Part shown: one piece after another, positions 24,205 through 33,096 of the stretch
Layout of the letters: the number at the start of each line of letters is the position of its first letter
How positions within the stretch are numbered: position 1 is the stretch's first letter
Source of the DNA: Alkalihalobacillus pseudalcaliphilus
GTDB lineage: Bacteria > Bacillota > Bacilli > Bacillales > Bacillaceae_D
Assembly: GCF_028610675.1 (NCBI RefSeq)
Contig: NZ_JAQQWS010000021.1
Coordinates: 1 to 39,511, forward strand
DNA: 39,511 bases
Direction: 5' to 3'
Program-made: the position numbers and the translations under genes
Notes under the pieces: model-generated
The model's input: only the letters and a program-made list of their open reading frames with translations
Database searches by the model: none
What the model was told of the DNA's origin: nothing

Positions 24205-26639
24205 CTAAAGAGATTAATAAGTTGATTGTACGTATTGTTATTAATGGCTAAATCTCCTCCAAGAATCGTGACTGACTTTGGATTGATTCCATTAATATAT
24301 GAACTTGTCCTATTATGAACTCCATTATCTACAATGATAACACCTGCATTTTGTTTAGCAGCTAAAGCAGCGGCTGATAGTCCGTCAGGAAAGTCGTTTG
24401 ATGTCACAACATATAGATTGTCTTGGCTAGGCTTTGAGTACTCAAGGGCCATTACATTTGTATCGAATCTAGTAAGGCCATCTAATCGTGTAACATTTGG
24501 TAAGGTATTTACAGCTTGATTAGAAATAACTAGAGGTCCACCTAACACAAGAGTTTCATTGACATTTAAACTATTTAAAGCATCTCTAGTTGCTTTAGGA
24601 ATACCTTGAGTATTTGCTAATAAAATCGGAACTTGATTTTTCCCAGCATACGATGCGATAGATAAGGCATCGTGAAAACGTTCGTTACTTACAATGATAG
24701 CTTTATTTGAACCATTAGGGGAAACCTCTTTTGCGATTAATGCAGCAGTATCATTTAGAGTAAGGCCAGCGATTCTTTCTGTTTGAATACCCATACTCTT
24801 AATTGAATTTTCAACAGGCTCACTAATTGCAATTGGTCCACCTAAGATTATTACTTTTTTAGCTTTTAAACGCTCAAGTTCTTTTTTTGTGGCGTTGTCT
24901 AATCGTTCGCTTCGAGAAATTAGGAGTGGTGCGTCATGTTTTTTAGCTAAAGGAACGCCTGCTAACGCATCGGAAAAGCGGTCTCCACGAGCTAAAATGA
25001 CTACATCAGAAGAGTTCCATCCTTGTTGACTTAACATAGCAGAAGTGTCGTAGCGTGTTAAACCATTTAAACGAGTGACATGGCTTGGGTCACTAGGCAT
25101 TGCTTTAGATCCAAGTTGCGAAACAAAGTCACGACTTACCCAAGCTGAACCATTTCCGTGACGGATTTGCATCCAGGTGCCACTTGTGACAGGGTTGTCT
25201 GAATTATTAACTCGAGCAACGATTAATTGATTGTTAGATACATTTCCAACGACTGCACCACCGGCACTGTTTCGGACATTAAGGTTAGCGCCAGACGTTT
25301 TAACTTGGAATAAGTTTTTCACGTTTACATACTCTGCAGATAACCATCCTTCCTGGTTACCAACCTTGACACGGTACCAGTCATTTTGGTTAACACCGTG
25401 TACTTCAACCTTTGTACCACTATTAAGAGTACGGATGAGAGTGTTGCCTGATGTGTTAGGTGATGAACGGAAATTAACATTAGCCGTTGTTTCACCGATA
25501 ACTCCAGTTGGATACGTAGTTAAATTACCTTCTGCAATAACGGAATAATCAGGAGCTGTTCCTGGTTGAGATTGATATCTAGGGATATCGTAACTTTTGG
25601 AAGAAGAGCTCAGTTGATTATAAAGGTTAGCCATACGACTTGTTTGCTTTACAGCCCAACCTATGTCTGTTGCATATTTCCTTCCGTTTGGATTAGCTGG
25701 GTTCCAACGCATTTTGTACAATGTCTCTTGTCCATTGTTAACATAGTTGTTACCGACTAACCATGCACCACCAATAATGGCTTGTTCTGGTGAAAACCAT
25801 CCTTGCGAATAAGCGTATTCAGCTCCACAGCTTTTCGCACAGCTATCAAATGCTCCATACCCAAACATGTTATAAACCATTTTGATATCTTTTAGGCTGC
25901 TGCGGTTGCTTGAAGTAGCTAATTGCGGTTTTCCATTCGAGTCAAGACCGACTTCCATACCTCTTGCTAACTGTGAATTACCATTACCTGTTTCGAGTAA
26001 AGCATGTGAAATTAAATAAATCTCATTCACACTATGTTGCTTACTTGCGTCAATAAATGCTTGTCCCTTACCAGCTAAAATTCCTCGACCTGCTAAGACA
26101 GAGTCATTTAGTGCTTTTGCATTTAATCCAACACTAGAGCTTAGGTCAAGGAATTGATAAAAATGGTTATGTGTAGGGGAAACATTGTTTGGATTCAGAA
26201 CTTGATCGATATCTGCTTTACTTGCATTTACCCAATTTTGATTAAACTGGATTTTATACCAAGTAAAGTTTGTTCCATCTTTAGCCTTCTCTGAACCTAA
26301 AACCGTCAGTTTTGACCCAGCATTGACCTGACCGACAACCCAGAAGTTTGTTCCTGGCCCACCACGAACATTCCAACGACCTGTCCCGGTTACCTCGCCG
26401 GTTGAACCGCTCACTCTTAATGAATCAGAACGAATATAGACATCATAGTTTTTATCCGTTTGAGCCTTATTGTTAAAGTGTAGGTCTAAAGCGTTTTGGT
26501 AATTCGTGTTGTAGTTGGTTATTTGATATGAGGATGAGGCCTCAGCCTTTTCAACCGGAAATAAGAAGAAAAGTAAAGCAAGCATACTCAAAATGAACCA
26601 CTTTTCAGTTTTTAAAGACTTGATTTGAAATCCCTCCAA
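24201..26639 (-). CDS. Secreted N-acetylglucosaminidase with SH3 and CWB2 domains
   Basis: 812 residues. The signal peptide (about 1-35, ending VEKAEA) is followed by an SH3-like domain (about 85-145), a GH73 glucosaminidase domain (about 175-340) with ALLETGNGNS and Glu216 as the likely catalytic acid, two more SH3b domains (about 383-440, 450-508) and three CWB2 cell-wall-binding repeats (about 520-612, 617-708, 717-806; each with an LxGGP/LxGGD core). It cleaves N-acetylglucosaminyl bonds in peptidoglycan during growth or separation. Architecture recalls LytD and the CWB2 proteins LytB/LytC, but matches none exactly. The start is TTG 26639 behind AAGGA; no ATG suits the signal peptide. It lies downstream of the LCP gene on the same strand, after a terminator. 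Confidence 0.92.
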   Translation of the reverse strand: MEGFQIKSLKTEKWFILSMLALLFFLFPVEKAEASSSYQITNYNTNYQNALDLHFNNKAQTDKNYDVYIRSDSLRVSGSTGEVTGTGRWNVRGGPGTNFWVVGQVNAGSKLTVLGSEKAKDGTNFTWYKIQFNQNWVNASKADIDQVLNPNNVSPTHNHFYQFLDLSSSVGLNAKALNDSVLAGRGILAGKGQAFIDASKQHSVNEIYLISHALLETGNGNSQLARGMEVGLDSNGKPQLATSSNRSSLKDIKMVYNMFGYGAFDSCAKSCGAEYAYSQGWFSPEQAIIGGAWLVGNNYVNNGQETLYKMRWNPANPNGRKYATDIGWAVKQTSRMANLYNQLSSSSKSYDIPRYQSQPGTAPDYSVIAEGNLTTYPTGVIGETTANVNFRSSPNTSGNTLIRTLNSGTKVEVHGVNQNDWYRVKVGNQEGWLSAEYVNVKNLFQVKTSGANLNVRNSAGGAVVGNVSNNQLIVARVNNSDNPVTSGTWMQIRHGNGSAWVSRDFVSQLGSKAMPSDPSHVTRLNGLTRYDTSAMLSQQGWNSSDVVILARGDRFSDALAGVPLAKKHDAPLLISRSERLDNATKKELERLKAKKVIILGGPIAISEPVENSIKSMGIQTERIAGLTLNDTAALIAKEVSPNGSNKAIIVSNERFHDALSIASYAGKNQVPILLANTQGIPKATRDALNSLNVNETLVLGGPLVISNQAVNTLPNVTRLDGLTRFDTNVMALEYSKPSQDNLYVVTSNDFPDGLSAAALAAKQNAGVIIVDNGVHNRTSSYINGINPKSVTILGGDLAINNNTYNQLINLFR

Positions 26640-26802
26640 TCTGGTCCTTAAGACCTATGTAAAATAATAGTAGTTTCATAGTCTATTATCGTTTATTTTC
26701 TTGGAAAAGTTAAGAGGTTTTTCTAAGAAATTCGTTAATTTTATATAAAAAGGGACAAAGTACTAGGACGGAATTTGTCGAAATGTTGATTCAATACGCA
26801 AA

Positions 26803-26833
26803 ATAAAAGCCTAACATGAAGTTAGGCTTTTAA
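26803..26833 (-). terminator. Intrinsic terminator of the LCP gene
   Basis: AAAAGCCTAAC (26805-26815) pairs with GTTAGGCTTTT (26821-26831), loop ATGAA; minus-strand T residues follow. It lies 25 bp beyond the LCP stop codon. Confidence 0.88.
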
Positions 26834-26855
26834 CAAAGTTTCATAAATGACTATA

Positions 26856-27908
26856 TTAATATGTTCCCGTATCCGTACTTTCTGATTGTTCAACCTCATC
26901 ATCTGCGAATGGATTAGGGTCATTGGTACTATGTCCGTCAATCTCTAAGTGTTGCTTTAGTCTAGTTTGTAGGTCTGTTACATATAGTTGGTTAGGCTCA
27001 ATATAAAAGACGCCATTAATCCGTATGTCATCACCTTTTACTTGATGTTTTTCAATATCATTTAATGAACCAGCATATCGGTGAAGTGCAACTAAATTAG
27101 CAAATGAAAGGTTCGTACCTAAGTTGTCACCTAAAGTATCAATTAAATCATCAAAACGTGTAAGGGTAGAAAAGCTAGCCGCTTGTTTGATAATTCCTTC
27201 AATTACTTGCTGCTGACGTTCTCCTCGACCGAAATCACCGCGAGGGTCTTCTTTTCTCATTCGTGCAAAAGCTAATGCTTCTTTACCATTTAATACTTGT
27301 GGTCCTTCAAAGAATTGTAGATTGTAACTATCTGTGCTTACTTCATTAAAAGTAAAATCAAATGGAACATCCACTTCAATGCCACCTAATGCATCGACCA
27401 CTTGTACAAGACCATCAAATCGAACATATCCATAATAATCAATAGGAATATCTAAAAAGTTCTCAACCGTATTAATCGTCATGTTAAGACCGCCACGAGC
27501 ATGTGCGTGATTAATTTTATCTTGGTAACCAAGGCCAACCATTTCAACTCGAGTATCTCTTGGAATACTTGTTAATATGATACTTTTATCATCCTTATTA
27601 AAGGTAGCCACAATCATGGCATCGGTTCTTGCTCTTGATTCACCTGGGCGAGAATCATCTCCTAATAGTAAGACAGAGAAATTGTCTTTACTTGGATTTA
27701 CGGCTTCTGTACGCATTTCTGATTTGTCACCACGGTCGAGTTCAGGTTCCGCTGCACCAGTAATTGCTGAGTTAAGTTTGACCGCTGAGTAAAAAATCGC
27801 CCCACCAATAACAAGGAAACAAAGAGTTATAAATATAAAAATCGTTCGGAACACTTTACGACGACTTCGTTTTTTTCTATTTTTAATTCGGGTGTTATCC
27901 ACGTTCAT
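26856..27908 (-). CDS. LytR-CpsA-Psr family glycopolymer ligase
   Basis: 350 residues. A basic cytoplasmic N-terminus (RKKRSRRK) and one membrane helix (about 20-42) precede an extracellular LCP domain. Key residues are LLLGDDSRPGESRARTD (80-96; Asp84, Asp85, Arg92, Arg94, Asp96), SIPRDTRV (114-121), KINHAHARGG (131-140), FARMRK (214-219) and GDFGRGERQQQ with Arg228 and Arg231. LCP proteins move polyprenyl-linked glycopolymers onto peptidoglycan. The acidic C-terminal tail follows DGHSTNDPNPF. The position beside the polymer cluster supports attachment of its product. It corresponds to the TagT/TagU/TagV group; the exact orthologue is not decidable. ATG 27908 has AGTGAGG immediately upstream. 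Confidence 0.94.
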   Translation of the reverse strand: MNVDNTRIKNRKKRSRRKVFRTIFIFITLCFLVIGGAIFYSAVKLNSAITGAAEPELDRGDKSEMRTEAVNPSKDNFSVLLLGDDSRPGESRARTDAMIVATFNKDDKSIILTSIPRDTRVEMVGLGYQDKINHAHARGGLNMTINTVENFLDIPIDYYGYVRFDGLVQVVDALGGIEVDVPFDFTFNEVSTDSYNLQFFEGPQVLNGKEALAFARMRKEDPRGDFGRGERQQQVIEGIIKQAASFSTLTRFDDLIDTLGDNLGTNLSFANLVALHRYAGSLNDIEKHQVKGDDIRINGVFYIEPNQLYVTDLQTRLKQHLEIDGHSTNDPNPFADDEVEQSESTDTGTY

Positions 27909-28758
27909 ACCTCACTTCCTCTAATTAAAAGGTATTCAATTTTATTCATAAAAGTACATATAATATAAGACGTAAATGAAATAAAAAAGGATTTAATCAT
28001 TATCTTAAATGAAACTCCATGTAGATAGATGGTTTCCTATAAAAGAATGTAAGGGGCTTACCATCATGGTTCGCATAAACTACGAATCTTCTATATATTT
28101 ATGTTACATTAAGACGATATCTCTACAATTTTATCGAAAAATCTCCTCTACGTAAAGTGGAAAGATAAATTTAAGCAATGTAAAGTATTGGGAGGATTTT
28201 GTAAAAATAAGTAGAATAATAATGTTGAATATAGAAAAAGCATTTACAAAGCATTAGAAGTCATGTATTTTTATTAAGTGGATGTTTCAATAATGTTACA
28301 TAATAATGTCATAATATTTCGATTATTCATAGACAAAAAGTGACTTTATTATATCCTAGTAAAGCTTAAAAGGATAAAAGCATAAAAGTTTATGAAGTTA
28401 ATAAGATATAAAATTCGTAAAATATAAGATTCATTTTTGAATAAATCGTAATTATTTCTTTATAAAATAAAGAGAATAATAGTTGTATTTGTCAGAAATA
28501 TCATTAAGTCAGAAAATTTTACAAAGAAAATATTATTTTAATATTGAAAAAGTCTGTCGAATATTTTACAATATGTTTATTCGTTCTTTGAGAAAAAAAC
28601 ATATTTCGTAACAATTTAGTAAAATTTACAGAATTTTTGATATTTCGAGTATGTGAGTTACGTTTTTTTTTAAAGGGAATATAAGTGAGTTCATATTGAG
28701 CGATTCCTACCATAACAACTCATTCAAATATCATGAATAAACAGTAGGGATGAAATGA
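27909..28758. other. Long AT-rich divergent intergenic region
   Basis: 850 bp between the LCP gene (-) and the Lrp gene (+), extremely AT-rich with many short A and T runs. It presumably carries both promoters and sites for the Lrp-type regulator, but I could not assign a convincing -35/-10 pair. The only visible ORF (about 64 codons, minus strand, 28519-28713) has no ribosome site or coding character. No RNA gene was recognised. Confidence 0.5.
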
Positions 28759-29262
28759 GTGAGTGCAATGTCGAAGCTCGATGCATTAGATGTATCCATA
28801 TTAAAGCTATTACAGCAAAATGGGAAACGTCCTTATTCAGAAGTGGCCAAGCTATTAGAAGTTAGCGAAGGGACCATTCGCTCAAGGATTAACCGAATGT
28901 TAAACGAAAAGGTATTTGAATTCATCATTCATATGGACCCAAATAAGATTGGTCTTCAAGTGCAGGCAATCATAGGTATTGCCACTAAGCTTGGTTATCA
29001 GGAACAAGTGGCCATGAAACTTAATCAGTGTAGGGAAGTAAGATTTGTGGGTGTATTTTCTGGTAGGCATGACTTGATTTTGCAGGCCTATTTTAAGAAC
29101 AATGAAGCACTAGTTGACTTCGTAAATGGAGAGCTTGCTCAATTAGAAGGTATTGATACCGTTGATGTCAGTATTGAGCTAAAGCAGTATAAGGATTCTT
29201 TTTCTTATATCGTGAATGGAGAAGGGCACCTAGAAGAAAATAGTAATGGAGTGAGAAAATGA
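28759..29262 (+). CDS. Lrp/AsnC family transcriptional regulator
   Basis: 167 residues. The N-terminal AsnC-type helix-turn-helix (about 6-50) contains LDALDVSILKLLQQNGKRPY and VSEGTIRSRINRM. The C-terminal RAM effector domain (about 68-145) includes VGVFSGRHDLILQAYF and IDTVDVSIELKQYK. Such regulators sense amino acids and form octamers. The stop overlaps the start of the oppD-like gene (ATGA), so regulator and transporter are translationally coupled; it probably controls peptide uptake and itself. The start is GTG 28759, eight bases after AGGGA; ATG 28768 lacks a well-placed site. Confidence 0.92.
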   Translation: MSAMSKLDALDVSILKLLQQNGKRPYSEVAKLLEVSEGTIRSRINRMLNEKVFEFIIHMDPNKIGLQVQAIIGIATKLGYQEQVAMKLNQCREVRFVGVFSGRHDLILQAYFKNNEALVDFVNGELAQLEGIDTVDVSIELKQYKDSFSYIVNGEGHLEENSNGVRK

Positions 29263-30287
29263 CGAATCAACTACTCAAAATTCAGAATTTACAAACATCC
29301 TTTCGGATAAAAGATGAGTATCATGCAGCAGTTGATGGAGTATCTTTGGAAGTAAATAAGAACGAAATTGTAGCGATCGTAGGTGAGTCTGGTTGCGGGA
29401 AAAGTGCTCTTGCCTTTTCAATTATGGGATTCCATAACCCGAAAAACTCAAAAATTGATGGGCATATCTTTTATAAAGACTATGACTTAGCCCATATCTC
29501 AGCTGCGAAATTAAATAAGCTACGTGGTGCTGAAATGGGGATGATTTTCCAAGATCCATTAACAGCCCTGAATCCATTAATGGTCGTAGGAGCTCAGATT
29601 GACGAGACATTACTTCTCCATACCAAAATGAATAAAGAGCAACGAAAAGCTAGAGTACTAGAGTTACTAGACAATGTTGGAATTCCGAACCCTAGTCGTG
29701 TTTATAATCAATATCCACACGAATTATCCGGTGGAATGAGACAGCGTGTTGTTATTGCGATTGCGATTGCTAATAATCCAGCATTTTTAGTAGCGGATGA
29801 ACCAACAACCGCTTTAGATGTAACAATTCAAGCACAGATTCTTGATTTAATGAAGGAACTCAAAGAAAAAATGGATGCTGGTGTTATATTGATCACACAT
29901 GACCTTGGTGTAGTAGCAGAAATGGCTGACCGAGTCGCTGTTATGTATGCAGGTCAAATCGTTGAGATGGCACCAGTGGAAGAACTATTTGAAAATCCTA
30001 AGCACCCGTATACACGCTCCCTTTTAGAATCTGTACCATCCACAGATAAAAAGAATGAGCGATTACACGTGATTCAAGGTATTGTTCCGCCGTTACCTAG
30101 TCTTCCAAGACAAGGGTGTCGCTTTAAAGCACGGATTCCTTGGATTCCAGAGGAAGCACATGAGGAAAATCCTGAGCTACACGAGGTTAAACCAGGACAT
30201 TTTGTTCGCTGTAGTTGTTATAAGAGCTTTCACTTCGAAGACGATCAGAAAGGGGATGTGAACAATGCAAGACCTATTAAAAGTTGA
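29259..30287 (+). CDS. oppD: Oligopeptide ABC transporter ATPase, OppD type
   Basis: 342 residues. Walker A is GESGCGKS (42-49), Q-loop MIFQDP, signature LSGGM (156-160), Walker B FLVADEP with Asp180-Glu181, and the switch His in LITHDLG. It powers import of peptides through the OppB/OppC-type channel. The C-terminal oligopeptide motif is altered: family members usually carry GC-x5-RCP-x5-C before a final Cys, whereas here the stretch reads GCRFKARIPW then AHEENPEL, so two of four cysteines are missing, and the last is in RCSCYK. The start overlaps the regulator by four bases; the end overlaps oppF by 23 bases. The AppD subfamily is an alternative name. Confidence 0.93.
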   Translation: MTNQLLKIQNLQTSFRIKDEYHAAVDGVSLEVNKNEIVAIVGESGCGKSALAFSIMGFHNPKNSKIDGHIFYKDYDLAHISAAKLNKLRGAEMGMIFQDPLTALNPLMVVGAQIDETLLLHTKMNKEQRKARVLELLDNVGIPNPSRVYNQYPHELSGGMRQRVVIAIAIANNPAFLVADEPTTALDVTIQAQILDLMKELKEKMDAGVILITHDLGVVAEMADRVAVMYAGQIVEMAPVEELFENPKHPYTRSLLESVPSTDKKNERLHVIQGIVPPLPSLPRQGCRFKARIPWIPEEAHEENPELHEVKPGHFVRCSCYKSFHFEDDQKGDVNNARPIKS

Positions 30288-31197
30288 TAATTTACACGTT
30301 CACTTTCCTATTCGTGGAGGCGTATTAAGAAGAGTTGTAGACCATGTCAAGGCCGTAAATGGTGTCTCTCTTCGGTTGCCTAAAGGACAAACTTACGGAT
30401 TAGTAGGGGAGTCTGGTTCTGGTAAAACAACAACAGGACGGGCGATTATTGGACTGAACGAGATTACTGCTGGTGATGTAATGTTTGAAGAAGCGAATTT
30501 AGCTGGTAAGCGTTCAGGAGCGAACAAAAGGGATATTCAAATGATTTTCCAAGATCCGTATTCTTCATTAAATCCAAAGAAACGCATCATTGATGTTATT
30601 TCAGAACCTTTAAAGAATTATGAGGACCTAGACCGAGCAGGACGTAGAGCTCGAGTGGAAGAATTAATGGAGCAAGTAGGGTTAAGCAAAGAAGCGATTT
30701 TTAAATATCCACATGAATTCTCAGGTGGTCAAAGGCAACGAATTGGGATTGCACGAGCGATTGCTTTAAATCCTAAATTAATTATTGCGGATGAGCCTGT
30801 ATCAGCACTCGATGTATCTGTACAAGCACAAGTTTTGAATTTTATGAAAGACATCCAAGCTGATTTGGGATTAACGTATTTATTAATTAGCCATGATTTG
30901 GGGATTATTCGTCATATGTGTGACCGAATCGGCATTATGTATAAAGGAAGGCTTGTTGAGGAAGGGACGGCTGAGGATATTTACACAAACCCGCAGCATA
31001 TTTACACGAAGCGTTTGATTTCAGCGATTCCTGATATTAATCCAAAAAATCGTCAGAGGCAAACGTTATTACGAGAAGAAGTCAAAAGAGAATACGAAGA
31101 ATCCAAAGACTATTATTTTGATAAAGATGGCTTAGCCTATGACTTAAGACCAATTTCTGAGACGCACTATGTGGCTTTACCGAAGGAGGGACAATAG
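30265..31197 (+). CDS. oppF: Oligopeptide ABC transporter ATPase, OppF type
   Basis: 310 residues. Walker A is GESGSGKT (48-55), Q-loop MIFQDPYSSLNP, signature FSGGQRQRIG, Walker B LIIADEPVSALD and LISHDLGI. The N-terminal LHVHFPIRGGVLRRVVDHVKA is typical of OppF/AppF. The C-terminus lacks the Cys-rich motif of many members and instead ends DYYFDKDGLAYDLRPISETHY, as in some Gram-positive operons. It forms the ATPase heterodimer with the preceding OppD-like protein. ATG 30265 has GGGGATG upstream, inside the oppD-like gene. Confidence 0.93.
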   Translation: MQDLLKVDNLHVHFPIRGGVLRRVVDHVKAVNGVSLRLPKGQTYGLVGESGSGKTTTGRAIIGLNEITAGDVMFEEANLAGKRSGANKRDIQMIFQDPYSSLNPKKRIIDVISEPLKNYEDLDRAGRRARVEELMEQVGLSKEAIFKYPHEFSGGQRQRIGIARAIALNPKLIIADEPVSALDVSVQAQVLNFMKDIQADLGLTYLLISHDLGIIRHMCDRIGIMYKGRLVEEGTAEDIYTNPQHIYTKRLISAIPDINPKNRQRQTLLREEVKREYEESKDYYFDKDGLAYDLRPISETHYVALPKEGQ

Positions 31198-31200
31198 AAT

Positions 31201-32163
31201 ATGTGGACTTTTATTATCAGACGAATCTTAATTATGATTCCACAAATATTCGTATTAAGTGTTGTCATCTTCTTCTTAGCACAATTAATGCCAGGGGATG
31301 CTTTAACGGGCTTGATTGACCCCAATGCAGGTCCAGAAGTGCAAGCACAGCAACGTGAACGCTTAGGCTTAAATGATCCTTGGTATATTCAATACTTTAA
31401 TTGGATTACGAATGCAGTGCAAGGGGATTTTGGTCAATCCTTCCGATATAAAATGGATGTTACGGCACTAATTTCGGATAGAATTTGGAATACAGTGTGG
31501 CTATCAGTTATGACTTTATTTTTCACGTATTTACTTGCGATTCCTTTAGGTATTATAAGTGGTCGATATAATGATACGATGTTAGACCGTGCTATTACGG
31601 GATATACGTATCTTGGTTTTGCGGCACCGCTATTTATTTTTGCACTATTAATGGTGTTTGTATTTGGATTTAATTTAGGTTGGTTCCCAACGAGTGGTAG
31701 TGTTCAGCCTGGGTTAACACCAGGAACCTTTGATTATTTTATTAGTAAGGTGTATCACTTAATTTTACCGTCTTTATCAATGGCGTTAATTACCACAGTA
31801 TCAACGGTTCAATATTTGCGCAGTGAAATTATTGATACGAAGCATAAAGAGTTTATTTTAACGGCTCGCTCTAAAGGTGCCTCTGAATCTCGTGTCTATA
31901 ACCGTCACATTTTCAGAAACTCATTATTACCTATCGCTGCCTTCTTTGGTTATGAGATTACGGGTTTAATTGGTGGAACGATATTTATTGAAAATATCTT
32001 TAGTTACCCTGGAATGGGACAGCTCTTCTTATCCTCTATCACACAAAGGGACACAACAGTTGTTGCAACACTCGTCCTCTTGTATGGAATGGCTGCGATT
32101 TTAGGTGCGTTAATGTCAGATATTATTCTAAGTATTGTTGATCCAAGAATTCGAATCAAATAA
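31201..32163 (+). CDS. oppB: Oligopeptide ABC transporter permease, OppB type
   Basis: 320 residues with six predicted membrane helices. It begins FIIRRILIMIPQIFVLSVVI and contains the BPD_transp_1 EAA-type loop (EFILTARSKGASESRVYNRH, about 218-237) that docks on the ATPases, then FIENIFSYPGMGQLF and VDPRIRIK at the C-terminus, all standard for OppB/DppB. ATG 31201 follows AAGGAGG and lies three bases after the oppF stop. Confidence 0.94.
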   Translation: MWTFIIRRILIMIPQIFVLSVVIFFLAQLMPGDALTGLIDPNAGPEVQAQQRERLGLNDPWYIQYFNWITNAVQGDFGQSFRYKMDVTALISDRIWNTVWLSVMTLFFTYLLAIPLGIISGRYNDTMLDRAITGYTYLGFAAPLFIFALLMVFVFGFNLGWFPTSGSVQPGLTPGTFDYFISKVYHLILPSLSMALITTVSTVQYLRSEIIDTKHKEFILTARSKGASESRVYNRHIFRNSLLPIAAFFGYEITGLIGGTIFIENIFSYPGMGQLFLSSITQRDTTVVATLVLLYGMAAILGALMSDIILSIVDPRIRIK

Positions 32164-32180
32164 TCCGGAGGTGAGCTATA

Positions 32181-33080
32181 GTGGCACAACAACAAAATAT
32201 TGTAAATGAAGAACCGATCAAAACGCCTTCAGGTCTAAATGTAATCTGGCGTGAGATTGTTCGAGATAAATTAGCTCTAGTTTCATTGATTTTTTTCATT
32301 TTATTAATGCTTTTTGTATATGGTATATCGCTTATTCTCGATCAGAAAGAGATCGTTCGAGTCGATTTATTTTCGCGTAATGAGCCACCTTCCGCTGATT
32401 ATTGGTTAGGGACTGATTATGGTGGACGTGACGTCTTTGGACAGCTCATTATTGGGACGCGTAACTCCATTTCAATTGGCCTTCTTGTAACATTACTCAG
32501 CGGTTTTGTTGGAATTGTCTTTGGTTTAGTTGCTGGCTACTTTGGTGGCAAAATTGATAATGTGTTAATGCGTATTTTGGATTTCTTTATGATTTTACCA
32601 ACATTAATGATTATTATCGTATTCGTTGCGATTGTACCAAGTTATTCGATTACATCTTTCTCACTTATTATGGCTACTTTCCTTTGGATGGGGATTGCGA
32701 GGTTAATTCGCTCGAAAGCCCTGCAGGAGAAGGAGTTAGATTATGTCAATGCTTCAAAAACGTTAGGAAGCTCACATATGAGTATTATTTTCAAACAAGT
32801 GCTACCGAATATTACGTCGCTAATTATTGTCACGATGACATTAAATTTAGCATCTAATATCGGCATTGAATCAGGATTATCGTTTTTAGGTTTCGGTTTT
32901 CCTGAGAGTACACCAAGTCTCGGGACATTAGTTAGTTATGCAACAAACCCTGGGACACTCGAACATCGTTGGTGGATTTGGTTACCTGCATCATTATTGA
33001 TTTTAGTAATGATGTTGAGTATAAATAATGTTGGTCAAGCGCTCAAACGTGCGACTGACGCAAAACAAAGAAGAGGATAA
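32181..33080 (+). CDS. oppC: Oligopeptide ABC transporter permease, OppC type
   Basis: 299 residues. An N-terminal OppC_N segment with the first helix (about 28-50) is followed by HWLG-like YWLGTDYGGRDVFGQLIIG (74-92), then five more helices. The docking loop is LDYVNASKTLGSSHMSIIF; GLSFLGFGFPESTPSLG is the OppC/DppC signature. It pairs with the OppB-like permease. The start is GTG 32181, seven bases after GGAGGTG. Confidence 0.94.
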   Translation: MAQQQNIVNEEPIKTPSGLNVIWREIVRDKLALVSLIFFILLMLFVYGISLILDQKEIVRVDLFSRNEPPSADYWLGTDYGGRDVFGQLIIGTRNSISIGLLVTLLSGFVGIVFGLVAGYFGGKIDNVLMRILDFFMILPTLMIIIVFVAIVPSYSITSFSLIMATFLWMGIARLIRSKALQEKELDYVNASKTLGSSHMSIIFKQVLPNITSLIIVTMTLNLASNIGIESGLSFLGFGFPESTPSLGTLVSYATNPGTLEHRWWIWLPASLLILVMMLSINNVGQALKRATDAKQRRG

Positions 33081-33096
33081 AAAGGGAGGAATAATC

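Noticed and set aside
28519..28713. 64-codon minus-strand ORF in the long AT-rich spacer
   Set aside because: Composition is that of random AT-rich sequence; there is no ribosome site and no domain.
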